A DNA stretch of 64,000 nt from NCBI RefSeq assembly GCF_003474385.1, contig NZ_QUCY01000011.1, forward strand, positions 20,778-84,777. The letters are read 5' to 3'. The DNA comes from Senegalimassilia sp003474385. Its GTDB lineage: Bacteria; Actinomycetota; Coriobacteriia; Coriobacteriales; Eggerthellaceae. This document shows positions 33,730 to 43,102 of the stretch, piece after piece. The first letter of the stretch is position 1; each line of letters begins with the position of its first letter. Under the pieces are notes generated by a model. It ran no database searches. It was not told where the DNA came from and saw only the letters and a program-made list of their open reading frames with translations. Both the position numbers and the translations under genes were made by a program.

Positions 33730-34095
33730 ATGTTCGATACCGATAGCGATGTCCCGTACGACATCGAGCCGACCGCGACCGAGAAGCCGAAGGCCTCGAC
33801 TGCGGACAGCGCAGCCGAGGCTGCCAAGAAGACGGCCGAGGCCGAGAAGCGCGAGAAGCGCCGCGCCCGCCAGAAGCGCCAAGCGTTCACCGAGCAGATG
33901 CAGAACTTGACGATGGACGACATCAGACGCCTGATGGAGTCCAGCGTCGACCTCGGCGGCGTCAGCGACCCGCAGGCCGAGATTGAGCGCCGCATCGAGC
34001 GCAACGGTATGGCGTACCTGATGAAGGACGGCGCCGTGTATGCCGTGGTGCTCTCGAGCGACGACTACGAACGTCTCGCGGAAAAGAAGGCGTAG
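33730..34095 (+). CDS. Small protein with antitoxin-like C-terminus
   Basis: 121 residues. Charged helical N-terminal part, then GMAYLMKDGAVYAVVLSSDD and YERLAEKKA, resembling the end of Phd/YefM antitoxin domains (a xxVLSxxxYExL pattern). No toxin gene follows; the next feature is a terminator. An orphan antitoxin or unrelated regulator. Confidence 0.55.
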   Translation: MFDTDSDVPYDIEPTATEKPKASTADSAAEAAKKTAEAEKREKRRARQKRQAFTEQMQNLTMDDIRRLMESSVDLGGVSDPQAEIERRIERNGMAYLMKDGAVYAVVLSSDDYERLAEKKA

Positions 34096-34126
34096 ATCTT
34101 GCATTGGCGAGGGTCGCCGGGCGAGA

Positions 34127-34158
34127 GGCCGCCACCGGAACACGGTGGCGGCCTTTTT
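34127..34158 (+). terminator. Intrinsic terminator
   Basis: GGCCGCCACCG, loop GAACA, CGGTGGCGGCC, then TTTTT. Confidence 0.9.
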
Positions 34159-34357
34159 CATGTCGCGACGCAACGCCCGGAACACTGACCGGACAACGAT
34201 GGAAAGCGAGCGGAAACGCTCGCGGCGGACACGGGCGGCCAGGCCCCGCCGCGCCTCGATGCACGCCTGCCGGAGTCGGGAGGTATCGGATCGGCGCGCA
34301 CCGAGACGTTGGACACGCGCTCGCGCGCAAGACTCCTGCCGCGATCGGGCACGCAGG
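34159..34357. other. Intergenic region, no gene seen
   Basis: GC-rich, no ribosome site followed by a plausible coding frame on either strand. It lies downstream of the small - strand gene ending at 34358. Confidence 0.4.
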
Positions 34358-34525
34358 CTACTCGCACCCCGTCATAACTTCGAGTGCCACGCGGACATGC
34401 CGACATCTCTCCGCAAGCAGCTCGTAGATCGGCGCCGGGTCGTCCACGGCATCGCCATCGGCCGCGAGCAGATCGAGCACAGCGGCCACCCCCTCGATGA
34501 TACGGGCACAATCGTCAGCATCCAT
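34358..34525 (-). CDS. 55-residue acidic helical protein
   Basis: ATG 34525 preceded by GAAGGAGG encodes MDADDCARIIEGVAAVLDLL to RHVRVALEVMTGCE. The strong ribosome site, amphipathic helix pattern and codon use support a real gene. It runs away from the mobilisation genes and shares their upstream region. Function unknown. Confidence 0.6.
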   Translation of the reverse strand: MDADDCARIIEGVAAVLDLLAADGDAVDDPAPIYELLAERCRHVRVALEVMTGCE

Positions 34526-34681
34526 ATGACCCTCCTTCTCATCGCTGAAAACAACTTATACGGCCGTGACGGTATCCGAGCCGTATCGGACTTGCAACAG
34601 ATGAGCAGCGTCCCGTTCGTCGCGAAAGAGACGAGGGACAGCCAAAACGCGGACGGTATAACGGCATCGGATGACCGGTGC

Positions 34682-34776
34682 AAACCGGTTTAAACCCAGG
34701 CAAATAGGGGTAGGATACTGAAAACTTCGCAAGAGACGCATACTTGTACCCCCATCGTAGATGTGGCCACAAGTAT
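34682..34776. other. Candidate oriT / mob operator region
   Basis: Upstream of mobC lie AAACCGGTTT (34682-34691), GGGGTAGGATACTG, and an inverted repeat ATACTTGT (34740-34747) and ACAAGTAT (34769-34776) with perfect 8-bp arms. MOBP origins are typically found just upstream of mobC/relaxase genes with an inverted repeat near the nick. The nick position cannot be read from sequence alone. Confidence 0.55.
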
Positions 34777-34908
34777 GCCGCCGAAGTCGGTCAGATTTCC
34801 GCCATCGGGCACAGTCCGCCGACGGAAACCCGCCCGCCTCCGGCGCTTGCCAGGGCTCCGCCCTTGGACCGGGGTCGCGCACGGGTGCGCGAGGAGATAG
34901 GAGAGATT

Positions 34909-35520
34909 TTGACAGCCAGCAGAGACGGCAGGGGACGCTATATCCGCGTTCGCCTGACTGAAACCGAACTGAATAAGGTTCGTGCGAAGGCGGAGCTTGC
35001 CGGCCTGACCGTCTCTGATTTCATCCGCGAGGCGGCGATTTACGGCAAGCAGGAGTTCACGCTGTCGAAGCTGCCCGGCGGCGAGTGCGTCGACGTGAAG
35101 GAGGCGCTGGAAGGTCTGCTCGACACCGAGCACCGCACCGTGCAGAAGCATTTCAACGTGACGCCCTACGAGGACACCTTCATCCGAGACGCCGCGAGAA
35201 AGGCCGGCATGACGCAATCGCGCTTCATGGTCGACCGCATCCTTCACACGCCCATGTACTACATCGGCGACCCCGATTTCTTCCAGAAGTTCTTCTACGA
35301 GTTCAACAAACAGGGCGTGAACTTGAACCAGCTCGCCGCCGCGGCGAACACGCTTATACTCCTCCAGGACATGCCCGACATGGGCAGGGAGCGCCGCCGC
35401 GAGCTCGCGGCGCAGATCGAGAACTTCGTCGCCACCTTGAAGGACCCATACTGCAAGGCGCTGGCGGAGACGCGCGGCCTCATGATGCAGCTGAGGCGTC
35501 AATCAGAAGTGGAGCGCTAG
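34909..35520 (+). CDS. mobC: MobC-like mobilisation accessory protein
   Basis: 203 residues from TTG 34909, placed by GAGGAGATAGGAG 7-8 bases upstream; a frame from TTG 34744 has no ribosome site. RHH-type N-terminus (YIRVRLTETELNKVRAKAEL, LTVSDFIREAAIYG) and, at about 140-155, the MobC signature GVNLNQLAAAANTL. MobC proteins bind oriT and help the relaxase nick. One base separates it from the relaxase. Confidence 0.85.
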   Translation: MTASRDGRGRYIRVRLTETELNKVRAKAELAGLTVSDFIREAAIYGKQEFTLSKLPGGECVDVKEALEGLLDTEHRTVQKHFNVTPYEDTFIRDAARKAGMTQSRFMVDRILHTPMYYIGDPDFFQKFFYEFNKQGVNLNQLAAAANTLILLQDMPDMGRERRRELAAQIENFVATLKDPYCKALAETRGLMMQLRRQSEVER

Positions 35521-35521
35521 C

Positions 35522-37582
35522 ATGGCGATGCTCAAGACGCTCGCCCGCAAGTTCGGCGGCTGCAAGCAGATCAAGGACTACCTTGCGCGCAACGGCCGAG
35601 CTGTCACCTTTCGCTCAAGCTCGATCGATCTCGATAGGTCCGACTGGGACGAGCAGATGAACGCGACGCGCCAGATGTTCGGCAAGGATACGGGCCGCAA
35701 GTACTACCACTTCGTGATCTCACCCGATCCCGAAGACGGCCTGGATGCCAAAGCGGTCGACACCTTGGCATACGACTGGGTGCGCGAGCGCTACGGCGGT
35801 TACCAGTGGGTGATTGAGACACATATAGACAACGGCATCCCTCACGCACATATCGTCGTCAACTCCGTCAACCCCGTCGACGGTAGGAAGATACACCTCG
35901 ACGACGACGATGTTCAGGCCGACGCTATGGAGCTCCAGCGCATCTGCCGCGATTACGGCTACAGCGCATTCGACAACTTCAAGTTCACGAGGGACGAGGA
36001 CGGTTCCTGGTACGCGCGCACGCCGCGCCCCGACAGCCGCCGCGAGGTCGTCTTGCAGGAGGCGCGCCCGGCGCGCCGACACGAGACGGACGCCCAGCGG
36101 CGCGCCAGGTACAGCGGAAGGAAGCTCTGGACCGACGCGATGCACGACGACATCGAGTCGGCATTGCAGGGCTGCCGGACATGGTCTGCACTCGAGTGCC
36201 GCCTGGCTGAGAAGGGCTACCGCATCAATATCAACCGCCGCGGCGTGCTGACCTTCTACCCGCCCGAGGGTAAGGGGCGCCCCGTGAAAGGTTACAAGCT
36301 GGACGACTCATATACAGTCGAGGGATTGCGCGAGCGCCTTTCCGTGCGCCTCGAGGGACGGCGTCCGAACGTGAGGATGTGCGCCGAGGACCTTGTCCCG
36401 GACGTCAAACTACCGCCCATGACATTCGAAGCCGTCGCGTCGAACAACCTCGAGCGGTCTAAGAAGATCGAGCGCTCCGCCGCGCGCCTCGCCGCCGCAG
36501 CCGACGCCGTGAACATCATCCGCGAGCGCGGCTACCTCAGCTACGCGGACATGGCGGCCGATGCCAAGCGCCTCGCCGCAGAGGTCGAAGCGCTCGACGC
36601 GAGGGCCGACGCACTCAAGCTGGAGGCCGAGCAGACGGCCGAGGCGATCCGCCAGGTCGAGGTGTACACGGCCTGCGCCGCGCAGCTGACCGCGCGCCCG
36701 GACGGCCACGGCGCGCTCGCGGCATGGCGCGAGGATAACGCCGCCGAGCTTCGCGAGATGGAGGTGATCCGCAAATGGATGGCCGAGCGCGGCATCGAGC
36801 TCACCGTTAGGACCTACACGGACCTCCTCGAGCGCCGCGATGGCGTCAGGGCGGACGCCGCGAACCTCATTTCCGCGGCAGGCGATATCCGCAACCGCTC
36901 GCGCCGCCTTTCCGCCGCGGTCGATGTCCTGACCTCATCGCAGATGCCGATCGGCCCCACCGATGTGCGGGGCCGCGGCGAGAGACAAAAAGGCGCCGGG
37001 CGCAACAGCCGCGGCGCCAAGGTCATCACCGCCGAGCAGACCGCAATGCTGACGAGCGAGTACGTCCGCTACCGGAAGGCCTATTCGGAGTCGATCGCGG
37101 CGGGCGCGCTCACGCCCGACAAGATCAAGCAGATCGAGCGCGACCATGAGCGCGCCAAGGCGAAGATCATCGGCGAGCAGCGCGAGGAGGACCTGCGCGC
37201 GGAGCGGTCGGCCTACGGCATAGCCGGAAGCGAATGGGCGCAGGACGCCCCCGTGACGATCGCCGCGCCCGGCGAGACGGACAGGAGCGCGAAGCCCGGA
37301 TGGAAGCCGTACCTCCAGCGCCCCGCAACCGACAGGCAGATGAAATATCTCGAAGACCTCGTGGAGTCCGGCGTCATCGCCAAGGCCGACATCGACAGCC
37401 TCGGCGGTGAGCCGACCATCGCCGACGTCAACGCATTGCTGAACAGCCATCCGAAGGTCAAGAACCTCGAACTCGAGAAGAGGGACGAAGGCAAGACGAG
37501 AGACGCGCGGACGTATACGCAGATCCGAGAGGATATCGACGACGACGGCTATACGCCGGCGAACTACACAAGGAGGAGATAG
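35522..37582 (+). CDS. MOBP-type relaxase
   Basis: 686 residues. Relaxase domain at about 1-250: motif I Tyr in IKDYLA (Tyr20), ISPDPEDG near 67-73, and the metal-binding motif III HIDNGIPHAHIVVN with H101, H108 and H110. It nicks oriT and stays bound to the 5' end for transfer. A long charged helical region (about 320-480) and C-terminal part (to 686) have no known domain; LEDLVESGVIAKADIDSLGG could be a coupling-protein contact. No tail like that of the right-end proteins. Confidence 0.92.
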   Translation: MAMLKTLARKFGGCKQIKDYLARNGRAVTFRSSSIDLDRSDWDEQMNATRQMFGKDTGRKYYHFVISPDPEDGLDAKAVDTLAYDWVRERYGGYQWVIETHIDNGIPHAHIVVNSVNPVDGRKIHLDDDDVQADAMELQRICRDYGYSAFDNFKFTRDEDGSWYARTPRPDSRREVVLQEARPARRHETDAQRRARYSGRKLWTDAMHDDIESALQGCRTWSALECRLAEKGYRININRRGVLTFYPPEGKGRPVKGYKLDDSYTVEGLRERLSVRLEGRRPNVRMCAEDLVPDVKLPPMTFEAVASNNLERSKKIERSAARLAAAADAVNIIRERGYLSYADMAADAKRLAAEVEALDARADALKLEAEQTAEAIRQVEVYTACAAQLTARPDGHGALAAWREDNAAELREMEVIRKWMAERGIELTVRTYTDLLERRDGVRADAANLISAAGDIRNRSRRLSAAVDVLTSSQMPIGPTDVRGRGERQKGAGRNSRGAKVITAEQTAMLTSEYVRYRKAYSESIAAGALTPDKIKQIERDHERAKAKIIGEQREEDLRAERSAYGIAGSEWAQDAPVTIAAPGETDRSAKPGWKPYLQRPATDRQMKYLEDLVESGVIAKADIDSLGGEPTIADVNALLNSHPKVKNLELEKRDEGKTRDARTYTQIREDIDDDGYTPANYTRRR

Positions 37583-37585
37583 ACG

Positions 37586-38677
37586 GTGAACATCATCGTG
37601 AAGATGCATGACAGGGCCCGCGTGATCGAGACGACGCGCATGGACCTGCACAGCGGCATCATGCTCGAGGACGATTTCCTCGACATTTCCGATTACCTGA
37701 ACCAGGGCGTGCTTCTAGAGCGCAGCGTGTTCATCACAACAAGCGACGACATGCAACTCCTCAAGCGCGCCGTGACGATCATCGAGCCGGACGAGCTGGA
37801 CGCCATAGACGGCGTCTATGCGGACGGCAAGCCGATCCTCGTGAGGACCGAGGACGGTTCGCGTTTGGCTCCGGCCGTCTTCGAGGTGCTGTTCGACGAC
37901 AGCGGCAACTACTTGGGCGACCACGGGCAGGGCCTCTGCATCTACTATGAGTCCGGCAGCTACGAGACAATCGTGCCGACTGTGCTCTCATTCGGGGACG
38001 GCATGCTCATGGCCGACGACCTGATCGATTGGAACGACCTGGACTCGGGCATCACCTGGACCCGCGGAACCTGGACGCGCGGCGACCGGAACCTTATGGA
38101 GCTCCGCCCCGAGCCCACGGTCGTGGTCGACCCGGAGCAGTACGCGCACATGGAGCTCATGACCTTCGGCGGCGCGCTCGTGGCCATGAAGACCGCGGGC
38201 GGCATGGTGAGCGGCGGCGGCACCGTCTCGGACGATCCCGATGCCGACGATGCCGAGACCGAAAGCGAACCGCAGCCGTCCCAAGACGCGGAAACCGATG
38301 GCGCTACGGCAGACGCCGCCGAAGACGGCACCGACGACCGAGCCTCAGCGGAAGACGGCCCCGATGCGGATTCACCCGAGTCTACCGCGGACACCGCGGG
38401 AGACGGCTCGGAGGCAGATATCGACCTCGAACCCGGCGGCTCGGAGACTGAGTCCGCCGAGATTGACAGACTTGAGTATGAGTACGGTCTATTGAAGAAG
38501 GTCGAGGATTACCGGGCTGGCAGGCTTGAGACCGTGACGCTCGACGAGCTGGAGGAAAGCCTTGACTTGGCGAGTCGAGGTCGACAAGGACATCCAGCGT
38601 TCGATGAAGACAGTGACGACGATGATGACAGCGACGACTACGAGGAAGACGATTCGATGTTCGCCGACCTCTTCTAG
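37586..38677 (+). CDS. Very acidic protein downstream of the relaxase
   Basis: 363 residues from GTG 37586 (AAGGAGGAG upstream). N-terminal folded part (1-205) with SVFITTSDDMQLLKRAVTII; from about 210 on the chain is almost only Asp, Glu, Ser, Thr and Ala, with a helical stretch (EIDRLEYEYGLLKKVEDYRA) and a poly-Asp end before MFADLF. Such proteins can mimic DNA or be chaperones. Operon with the mob genes. Confidence 0.6.
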   Translation: MNIIVKMHDRARVIETTRMDLHSGIMLEDDFLDISDYLNQGVLLERSVFITTSDDMQLLKRAVTIIEPDELDAIDGVYADGKPILVRTEDGSRLAPAVFEVLFDDSGNYLGDHGQGLCIYYESGSYETIVPTVLSFGDGMLMADDLIDWNDLDSGITWTRGTWTRGDRNLMELRPEPTVVVDPEQYAHMELMTFGGALVAMKTAGGMVSGGGTVSDDPDADDAETESEPQPSQDAETDGATADAAEDGTDDRASAEDGPDADSPESTADTAGDGSEADIDLEPGGSETESAEIDRLEYEYGLLKKVEDYRAGRLETVTLDELEESLDLASRGRQGHPAFDEDSDDDDDSDDYEEDDSMFADLF

Positions 38678-38933
38678 AAAGTAACAACAGTGATACCAGC
38701 GGCGGCAAAACGGCCGCCGCGGGCGTTTCACCTTCCCGTTACAAATTGAAACACTTGGGGAAGTTAAGCCATGGAAGTTAACAAGGAAGATCGAGCGAAA
38801 GAAAGCATAGCTATAAACCGCTTGATCTATTTGTTTCGCAAGATGACAGCAACGCTGATCTGCTTGCTCACTCAGTGAATCTCCATCGTTTGTTCGCTAC
38901 CTGATAACGGGCTCCTGTTTGATAATCGGATAT
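38678..38933. other. AT-richer intergenic region
   Basis: GGCGGC/GCCGCC near 38701-38720 could be a small terminator. The rest (38740-38930) is markedly richer in A and T than its neighbours and looks like separately acquired DNA. No gene is supported. Confidence 0.45.
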
Positions 38934-39181
38934 ATGGAAGATTGGATAAAAGACGGCAACGGCAGAATGAGACGCGTTCACAAGCGATACGTTGACGTCG
39001 TCGCGCACGTGCGCGACGATGGCTTTTTGGAGCCACTAAGCATCGCGTGGCGCGACGGTCGCACCTTTAGAGTGACGCAAGTGATCGAGGTGGGGAGTTC
39101 CGCCCTGGCTTCGAAGGCTTCTTCACGGCTAAATACCGCGTAAGCATTGGCAACGTTCGTATAATTGTCAGAACAAGCTAA
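38934..39181 (+). pseudogene. Short gene broken by a frameshift in a G run
   Basis: ATG 38934 encodes MEDWIKDGNGRMRRVHKRYV, then FRVTQVIEVG, and goes out of frame at the GGGG near 39092-39096. Adding one base continues as EFRPGFEGFFTAKYRVSIGN and VRIIVRTS to a TAA at 39179-39181. Total about 80 residues. Either a pseudogene, a sequencing slip or slippage-controlled expression. Confidence 0.55.
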
Positions 39182-39219
39182 TGGTATTACGCCTTCATAT
39201 GCTCGCGACACCTACGCCA

Positions 39220-39246
39220 AGGCACCCGGAAACCGGGTGCCTTTTT
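39220..39246 (+). terminator. Intrinsic terminator
   Basis: AGGCACCCGG, loop AAA, CCGGGTGCCT, then TTTTC. Confidence 0.88.
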
Positions 39247-39367
39247 CGATATTTACCCCGTTCAACGAATAGATTTTTCCACCGCGGGTAGAACTCTGGA
39301 CATTGGGGGCGTATCCCCGCATATCGATTGAAGACCCGAAATCGCATTTGTGGGAAAGGAAATCGAA

Positions 39368-39517
39368 ATGTCCGTAAATGTAAGTGGTCTGTATGGCCTT
39401 GAAGACAGGTTGGAGAGGGTTGCCGACGAGCTGCGCAAGCGTAACGAGATCGAGGCCCAGAAGCTCGAGCTGCTGAAGCAGGTCGAGAGGAATCTATCCG
39501 GCAAGGACAAGGAGTAG
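39368..39517 (+). CDS. 49-residue coiled-coil protein
   Basis: AAAGGAAA upstream of ATG 39368. After a short lead the chain is one helix (DRLERVADELRKRNEIEAQK, LELLKQVERNL). First gene of a + strand operon with the next three. Unknown function; too short for common gene finders. Confidence 0.6.
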   Translation: MSVNVSGLYGLEDRLERVADELRKRNEIEAQKLELLKQVERNLSGKDKE

Positions 39518-39521
39518 ACCG

Positions 39522-39752
39522 ATGACCGTTTCCGAATATTGCCGACACGAGACCGGCGTCCGCGAGCTCGTCATCATCCGCAGGGGCGGCTGGACGTACT
39601 GCGCCGCCTACATCGACCATGAGGACCTGTTCCGCCTTCCGGGCGATATCGCCCGTGCGGACGTTATCGAGTCCTCCCACGACCATATCAAGGTCCTGGA
39701 CCCCCGGGGCGGATACGTCAGCGTCCCGTGCACCTACCTGGACATCGAATAG
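39522..39752 (+). CDS. Small unknown protein
   Basis: 76 residues, four bases after the previous stop. VRELVIIRRGGWTYCAAYID and HIKVLDPRGGYVSVPCTYLD suggest a small beta domain. Operon with the coiled-coil gene and the glycosyltransferase. Confidence 0.6.
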   Translation: MTVSEYCRHETGVRELVIIRRGGWTYCAAYIDHEDLFRLPGDIARADVIESSHDHIKVLDPRGGYVSVPCTYLDIE

Positions 39753-39763
39753 GGAAGTCGACA

Positions 39764-40696
39764 GTGAGCCGAGACAGGATCGCCGTTATCATCCCGTGCT
39801 ACAACGAGGCTCCGACGATAGCCAAGGTCGTGGACGACTTTCGCCGTGAACTGCCCGAGGCGGCCGTCTACGTCTACGACAACAACTCGACCGACGGCAC
39901 CGCCGAGATCGCCCGCGCGCACGGCGCCGCCGTCAGGCGCGAGCCGCGCCAGGGCAAGGGCAACGTCTGTCGCCAGATGTTCCGCGACATCGATGCCGAC
40001 TGCTACCTCATGGTCGACGGCGACGACACCTATCCGGCGGAATCGGCGCGAGCCCTCTGCGCTCCCGTTCTCGCGGGCGAGGCCGATATGGTCGTGGGCG
40101 ACCGCCTGTCCAACGGCGCCTATGCGCAGCAGAACGCCCGTGCCTTCCACGGCTTTGGCAACGACCTCGTGCGCGCCATGATTAGGTGGATATACGGTTA
40201 CGGCTTCGAGGACGTCATGACCGGGTACCGGGCCATGTCCAGGCCGTTCGTGAAGACCTTCCCGGTGCTATCCGAGGGCTTCCAGATCGAGACCGAACTA
40301 TCGATTCACGCCGTCGACCGCCGTTGGCGCATCGCCGACGTCCCGGTGGAGTACCGCGACCGTCCCGAGGGCTCGGTCTCGAAGCTGAACACCGTGAAAG
40401 ACGGGTTGAAGGTGATCGCGATGATCGGCACCCTTTTCAAGGACTACCGCCCGTTGAAGTTCTTCTCGCTGGTCGCCCTGATATTCTGCATCGGCGGCCT
40501 GTGTGCCGGCATGCCGGTAGTGACCGAATACCTCGCCACCGGCCTCGTGCCGCGGTTCCCGACCGCCATCCTCGCCGCGGCGCTCATGTTCACGGCCGCC
40601 ATCTCGCTCGCCACGGGCTTCATCCTGGACGCCGTGGCGAAAGTCGAGCGGAAGCAATGGGAGCTCCGCGTATACCGCCAGACCGAGGAAGACTGA
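39764..40696 (+). CDS. Family 2 glycosyltransferase with C-terminal membrane helices
   Basis: 310 residues from GTG 39764. GT-A fold: AVIIPCYNEAPTIAKVVDDF, VYDNNSTDGT, the DGDDT metal site, and FQIETELSIHA with an EYRDRPEGSVSKL end. Two C-terminal hydrophobic helices (about 230-252 and 264-288). Resembles polyisoprenyl-phosphate glycosyltransferases (DPM1/DolP-mannose type). It probably modifies a surface polymer, as cargo of the element. Confidence 0.85.
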   Translation: MSRDRIAVIIPCYNEAPTIAKVVDDFRRELPEAAVYVYDNNSTDGTAEIARAHGAAVRREPRQGKGNVCRQMFRDIDADCYLMVDGDDTYPAESARALCAPVLAGEADMVVGDRLSNGAYAQQNARAFHGFGNDLVRAMIRWIYGYGFEDVMTGYRAMSRPFVKTFPVLSEGFQIETELSIHAVDRRWRIADVPVEYRDRPEGSVSKLNTVKDGLKVIAMIGTLFKDYRPLKFFSLVALIFCIGGLCAGMPVVTEYLATGLVPRFPTAILAAALMFTAAISLATGFILDAVAKVERKQWELRVYRQTEED

Positions 40697-40710
40697 AAGA
40701 GGGGAGCCAT

Positions 40711-41931
40711 ATGCGCACCGATCGAATCTATATCGCGAGAGACGGGAAGTCGGGCATGCATGTCCTCGTCAGGATCCTGGCAGTTGGCGATATAGGGGCA
40801 GATTGTCTCCCGATCGACCCAGACGGTTTCAATGAGCTCATGATGGCGAGGGATGCGCGCTCGCTGGTCCTGGCGGCCCAGGGTCTCGGCCCCATGTTGG
40901 CCTCGGAAGGCGATCTCGCAAGCCGCATCTTCGTACCGAGCGAGCTCCAACGGGGCATCGCGGGCGAAATGGACCTAGTCCCATCCGACCTAGGAGGTCT
41001 GCTGTCCGAGTGTTACTTCGATCCATATGCCGAGCCCGTAGGAACAGGCGGCACGGGCTATAGGGAAATCGGCAGGACGGGAAAGAAGGCCGCAAGGGAG
41101 CTTATCGACGGGTTCGACTTCTCGAATGCCGAAGACCTATCCTACCTCGATTCGCAGTTCCGCGCCGTCGTCGAGCCGTTGCACGATTGGGTCTTTGCGA
41201 GGAACCTGCTCTCGATAGTCCTGCGCATAGGAGGGCTCTACAGGGCCGGCGCCGACCCGAAGGCCATCCTGGAGGCCGCACGGTTTCGCAAGGTCGAGCC
41301 ATCGGGTCAGAAAGACCGGTTCGATATGGGCCCGGCAGCCTGCTTTGCGATCCCAGTGGCATACAACCCGTTCTACCGCACAGATACCATGGCGATTTCC
41401 GACGCGCCTCTCGATATACGAAAGGCGTGGCCCCTTTACGCCGACCTAGTCGACATCGGAAGACCGTCGACGCGGCCCGTCATCGATCATCGCCTGAAAG
41501 GCGAGGGGAACGGGTTCATCAGGTTTCTCACCTCGCTCGAGACGAAACAGCCCGACGGTACCGACCGCAAAGGCCGCCCGGAAGAGGACAGATGGTGCTA
41601 TCTGGTCGTAAGTTCAGATATCGGCAGTAAGCCCGTGAAAGATCAGATGCGGATAGCGAATCGACTGCTACAGGCATTTGATGGAAGGCTGTTTCAGCCC
41701 CGCCTGGCGTATTCCGGTGTGAAGATGACCGAGATCGCCCCCGAGCGAAAGCCTCGAAACATAATGGAGGCCATGTGGTTACTCGCCAGAGACCATCCCG
41801 ACCGCTACCTCCTGACATGCAGGAGATGTATGCGGACCGTGCTCTCGGGAACCCAGGGTGGCGAACGCTCATTTTGCAGCAACTCATGCCGTGCGACCTG
41901 GAGCAAGGAGCACCCGGCTAAAAAGCGATAG
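40711..41931 (+). CDS. Unknown protein with C-terminal zinc finger
   Basis: 406 residues, 14 bases after the glycosyltransferase (GAGGGGAG before ATG 40711). The C-terminus has CRRCMRTVLSGTQGGERSFC then SNSCRATW, a four-Cys knuckle like those at the end of several uncharacterised actinobacterial proteins. The body has no known motif. Function unknown. Confidence 0.65.
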   Translation: MRTDRIYIARDGKSGMHVLVRILAVGDIGADCLPIDPDGFNELMMARDARSLVLAAQGLGPMLASEGDLASRIFVPSELQRGIAGEMDLVPSDLGGLLSECYFDPYAEPVGTGGTGYREIGRTGKKAARELIDGFDFSNAEDLSYLDSQFRAVVEPLHDWVFARNLLSIVLRIGGLYRAGADPKAILEAARFRKVEPSGQKDRFDMGPAACFAIPVAYNPFYRTDTMAISDAPLDIRKAWPLYADLVDIGRPSTRPVIDHRLKGEGNGFIRFLTSLETKQPDGTDRKGRPEEDRWCYLVVSSDIGSKPVKDQMRIANRLLQAFDGRLFQPRLAYSGVKMTEIAPERKPRNIMEAMWLLARDHPDRYLLTCRRCMRTVLSGTQGGERSFCSNSCRATWSKEHPAKKR

Positions 41932-41944
41932 CGACAGCATGGCA

Positions 41945-42014
41945 GTCCCCGCCGGAAATCGGCGGGGACCACATCGACCCTAGGCAGGCACCCGGACACT
42001 GGGTGCATTTTATT
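41945..42014 (+). terminator. Two tandem hairpins, second with T-rich tail
   Basis: GTCCCCGCCG/CGGCGGGGAC at 41945-41969, then GCACCC/GGGTGC at 41988-42006 followed by ATTTTATT. Confidence 0.8.
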
Positions 42015-42106
42015 CGATAAACTCCCATACGCGAGACGCCCGAAACGGATATGACCGCCGCCCAGACCGTGCCGGCGGCCAAGATAATGCCCCCACACCC
42101 ATCTCT

Positions 42107-43102
42107 TTAGGAAAGTCCAAGATTCCTTTTCGGCATGCCGGCGGTCGAAATCGATCCCGACGATATCTCGGTTGCGAGCCTGCGCCTGGCATGCTCGACC
42201 TGATCCGAGATGCCGAGGGAGGCGGCGACGCGGCCGTAGCACTTTTCGACGATAGCGTTGAGGGCATCGCAGTGGTTATCGAAATCGTGCATGCGGTCGA
42301 GAACGGCAGGGGATAGGAAACGCTGCATCTGCCCGGTGAATGACCCGTCGGCATAGCAGACGTGTGCGCGTTGCGTACCGACAGCGATCATGCTGGCAAG
42401 GGGCACGGGACAGCGGTAGTCATCGTGCTTTGCCGCGACAAGTGCGGCTACGGCAGAAAAGTCGATTTCCTGCGCACGGACGATCCAGGGAATGTCCCAG
42501 AGGTCGCGGTGCCTGATATGCGTATCGGTGGCGGAGAATGAGATCAGCTTATCGGCCAAGATTTCCTCGAGCGTCTGGCACCGGATTGTAAGGTCGTCAT
42601 ACATTCCGGCGAGCTCGGGATAATTGACCGCGACGCGGCGGACCGTGGATGTATGCGCCGGAACGGACGCGATCTCGAGCTTGATTCTCTGTTTCGGCAA
42701 ATCGGGGCGCGCGATGTTGGTGTTTACCGAGACCGTCCATCTCCGCATTCCGACGCCATCGAACTCGTTGACGACCTTTAGTTCCCTGACGCTCACTTCG
42801 GTATCGTAGGATCTCAGCAGGTCGCAGCGCAAAGTCTTTGAGAAATCGTCCAAGGGAAGCGAATCGAACTTATCGCCGGCGACGAAATCGAGGTCTTCGC
42901 TATATCGTTGCGATCCGTAGCAGAGGCGCAGTGAAGTCCCGCCCTGAAAGGTGATGTCTTGAAGCAGACCGTTCCTCCCGAGGGACCGGATGATCTCGTA
43001 ATGGACGATTTCTTTTTCGATGACGGGCGTGACCCCGGCGCCATCGACCTTGCTGGCGATCTCCCCGGCAAGTTCTTCAAGGTCAATCAGCATCCACTTC
43101 AT
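42107..43102 (-). CDS. abiEii: AbiEii-type nucleotidyltransferase toxin
   Basis: 331 residues. Core nucleotidyltransferase motif GGTSLRLCYGSQRYSEDLDF with the paired acidic residues, then an EEILADKLISFSAT region typical of AbiEii. Such toxins modify tRNA or block growth after phage infection. Starts MKWMLID, overlapping the antitoxin stop by 20 bases; a second ATG at 43093 is possible. Confidence 0.88.
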   Translation of the reverse strand: MKWMLIDLEELAGEIASKVDGAGVTPVIEKEIVHYEIIRSLGRNGLLQDITFQGGTSLRLCYGSQRYSEDLDFVAGDKFDSLPLDDFSKTLRCDLLRSYDTEVSVRELKVVNEFDGVGMRRWTVSVNTNIARPDLPKQRIKLEIASVPAHTSTVRRVAVNYPELAGMYDDLTIRCQTLEEILADKLISFSATDTHIRHRDLWDIPWIVRAQEIDFSAVAALVAAKHDDYRCPVPLASMIAVGTQRAHVCYADGSFTGQMQRFLSPAVLDRMHDFDNHCDALNAIVEKCYGRVAASLGISDQVEHARRRLATEISSGSISTAGMPKRNLGLS

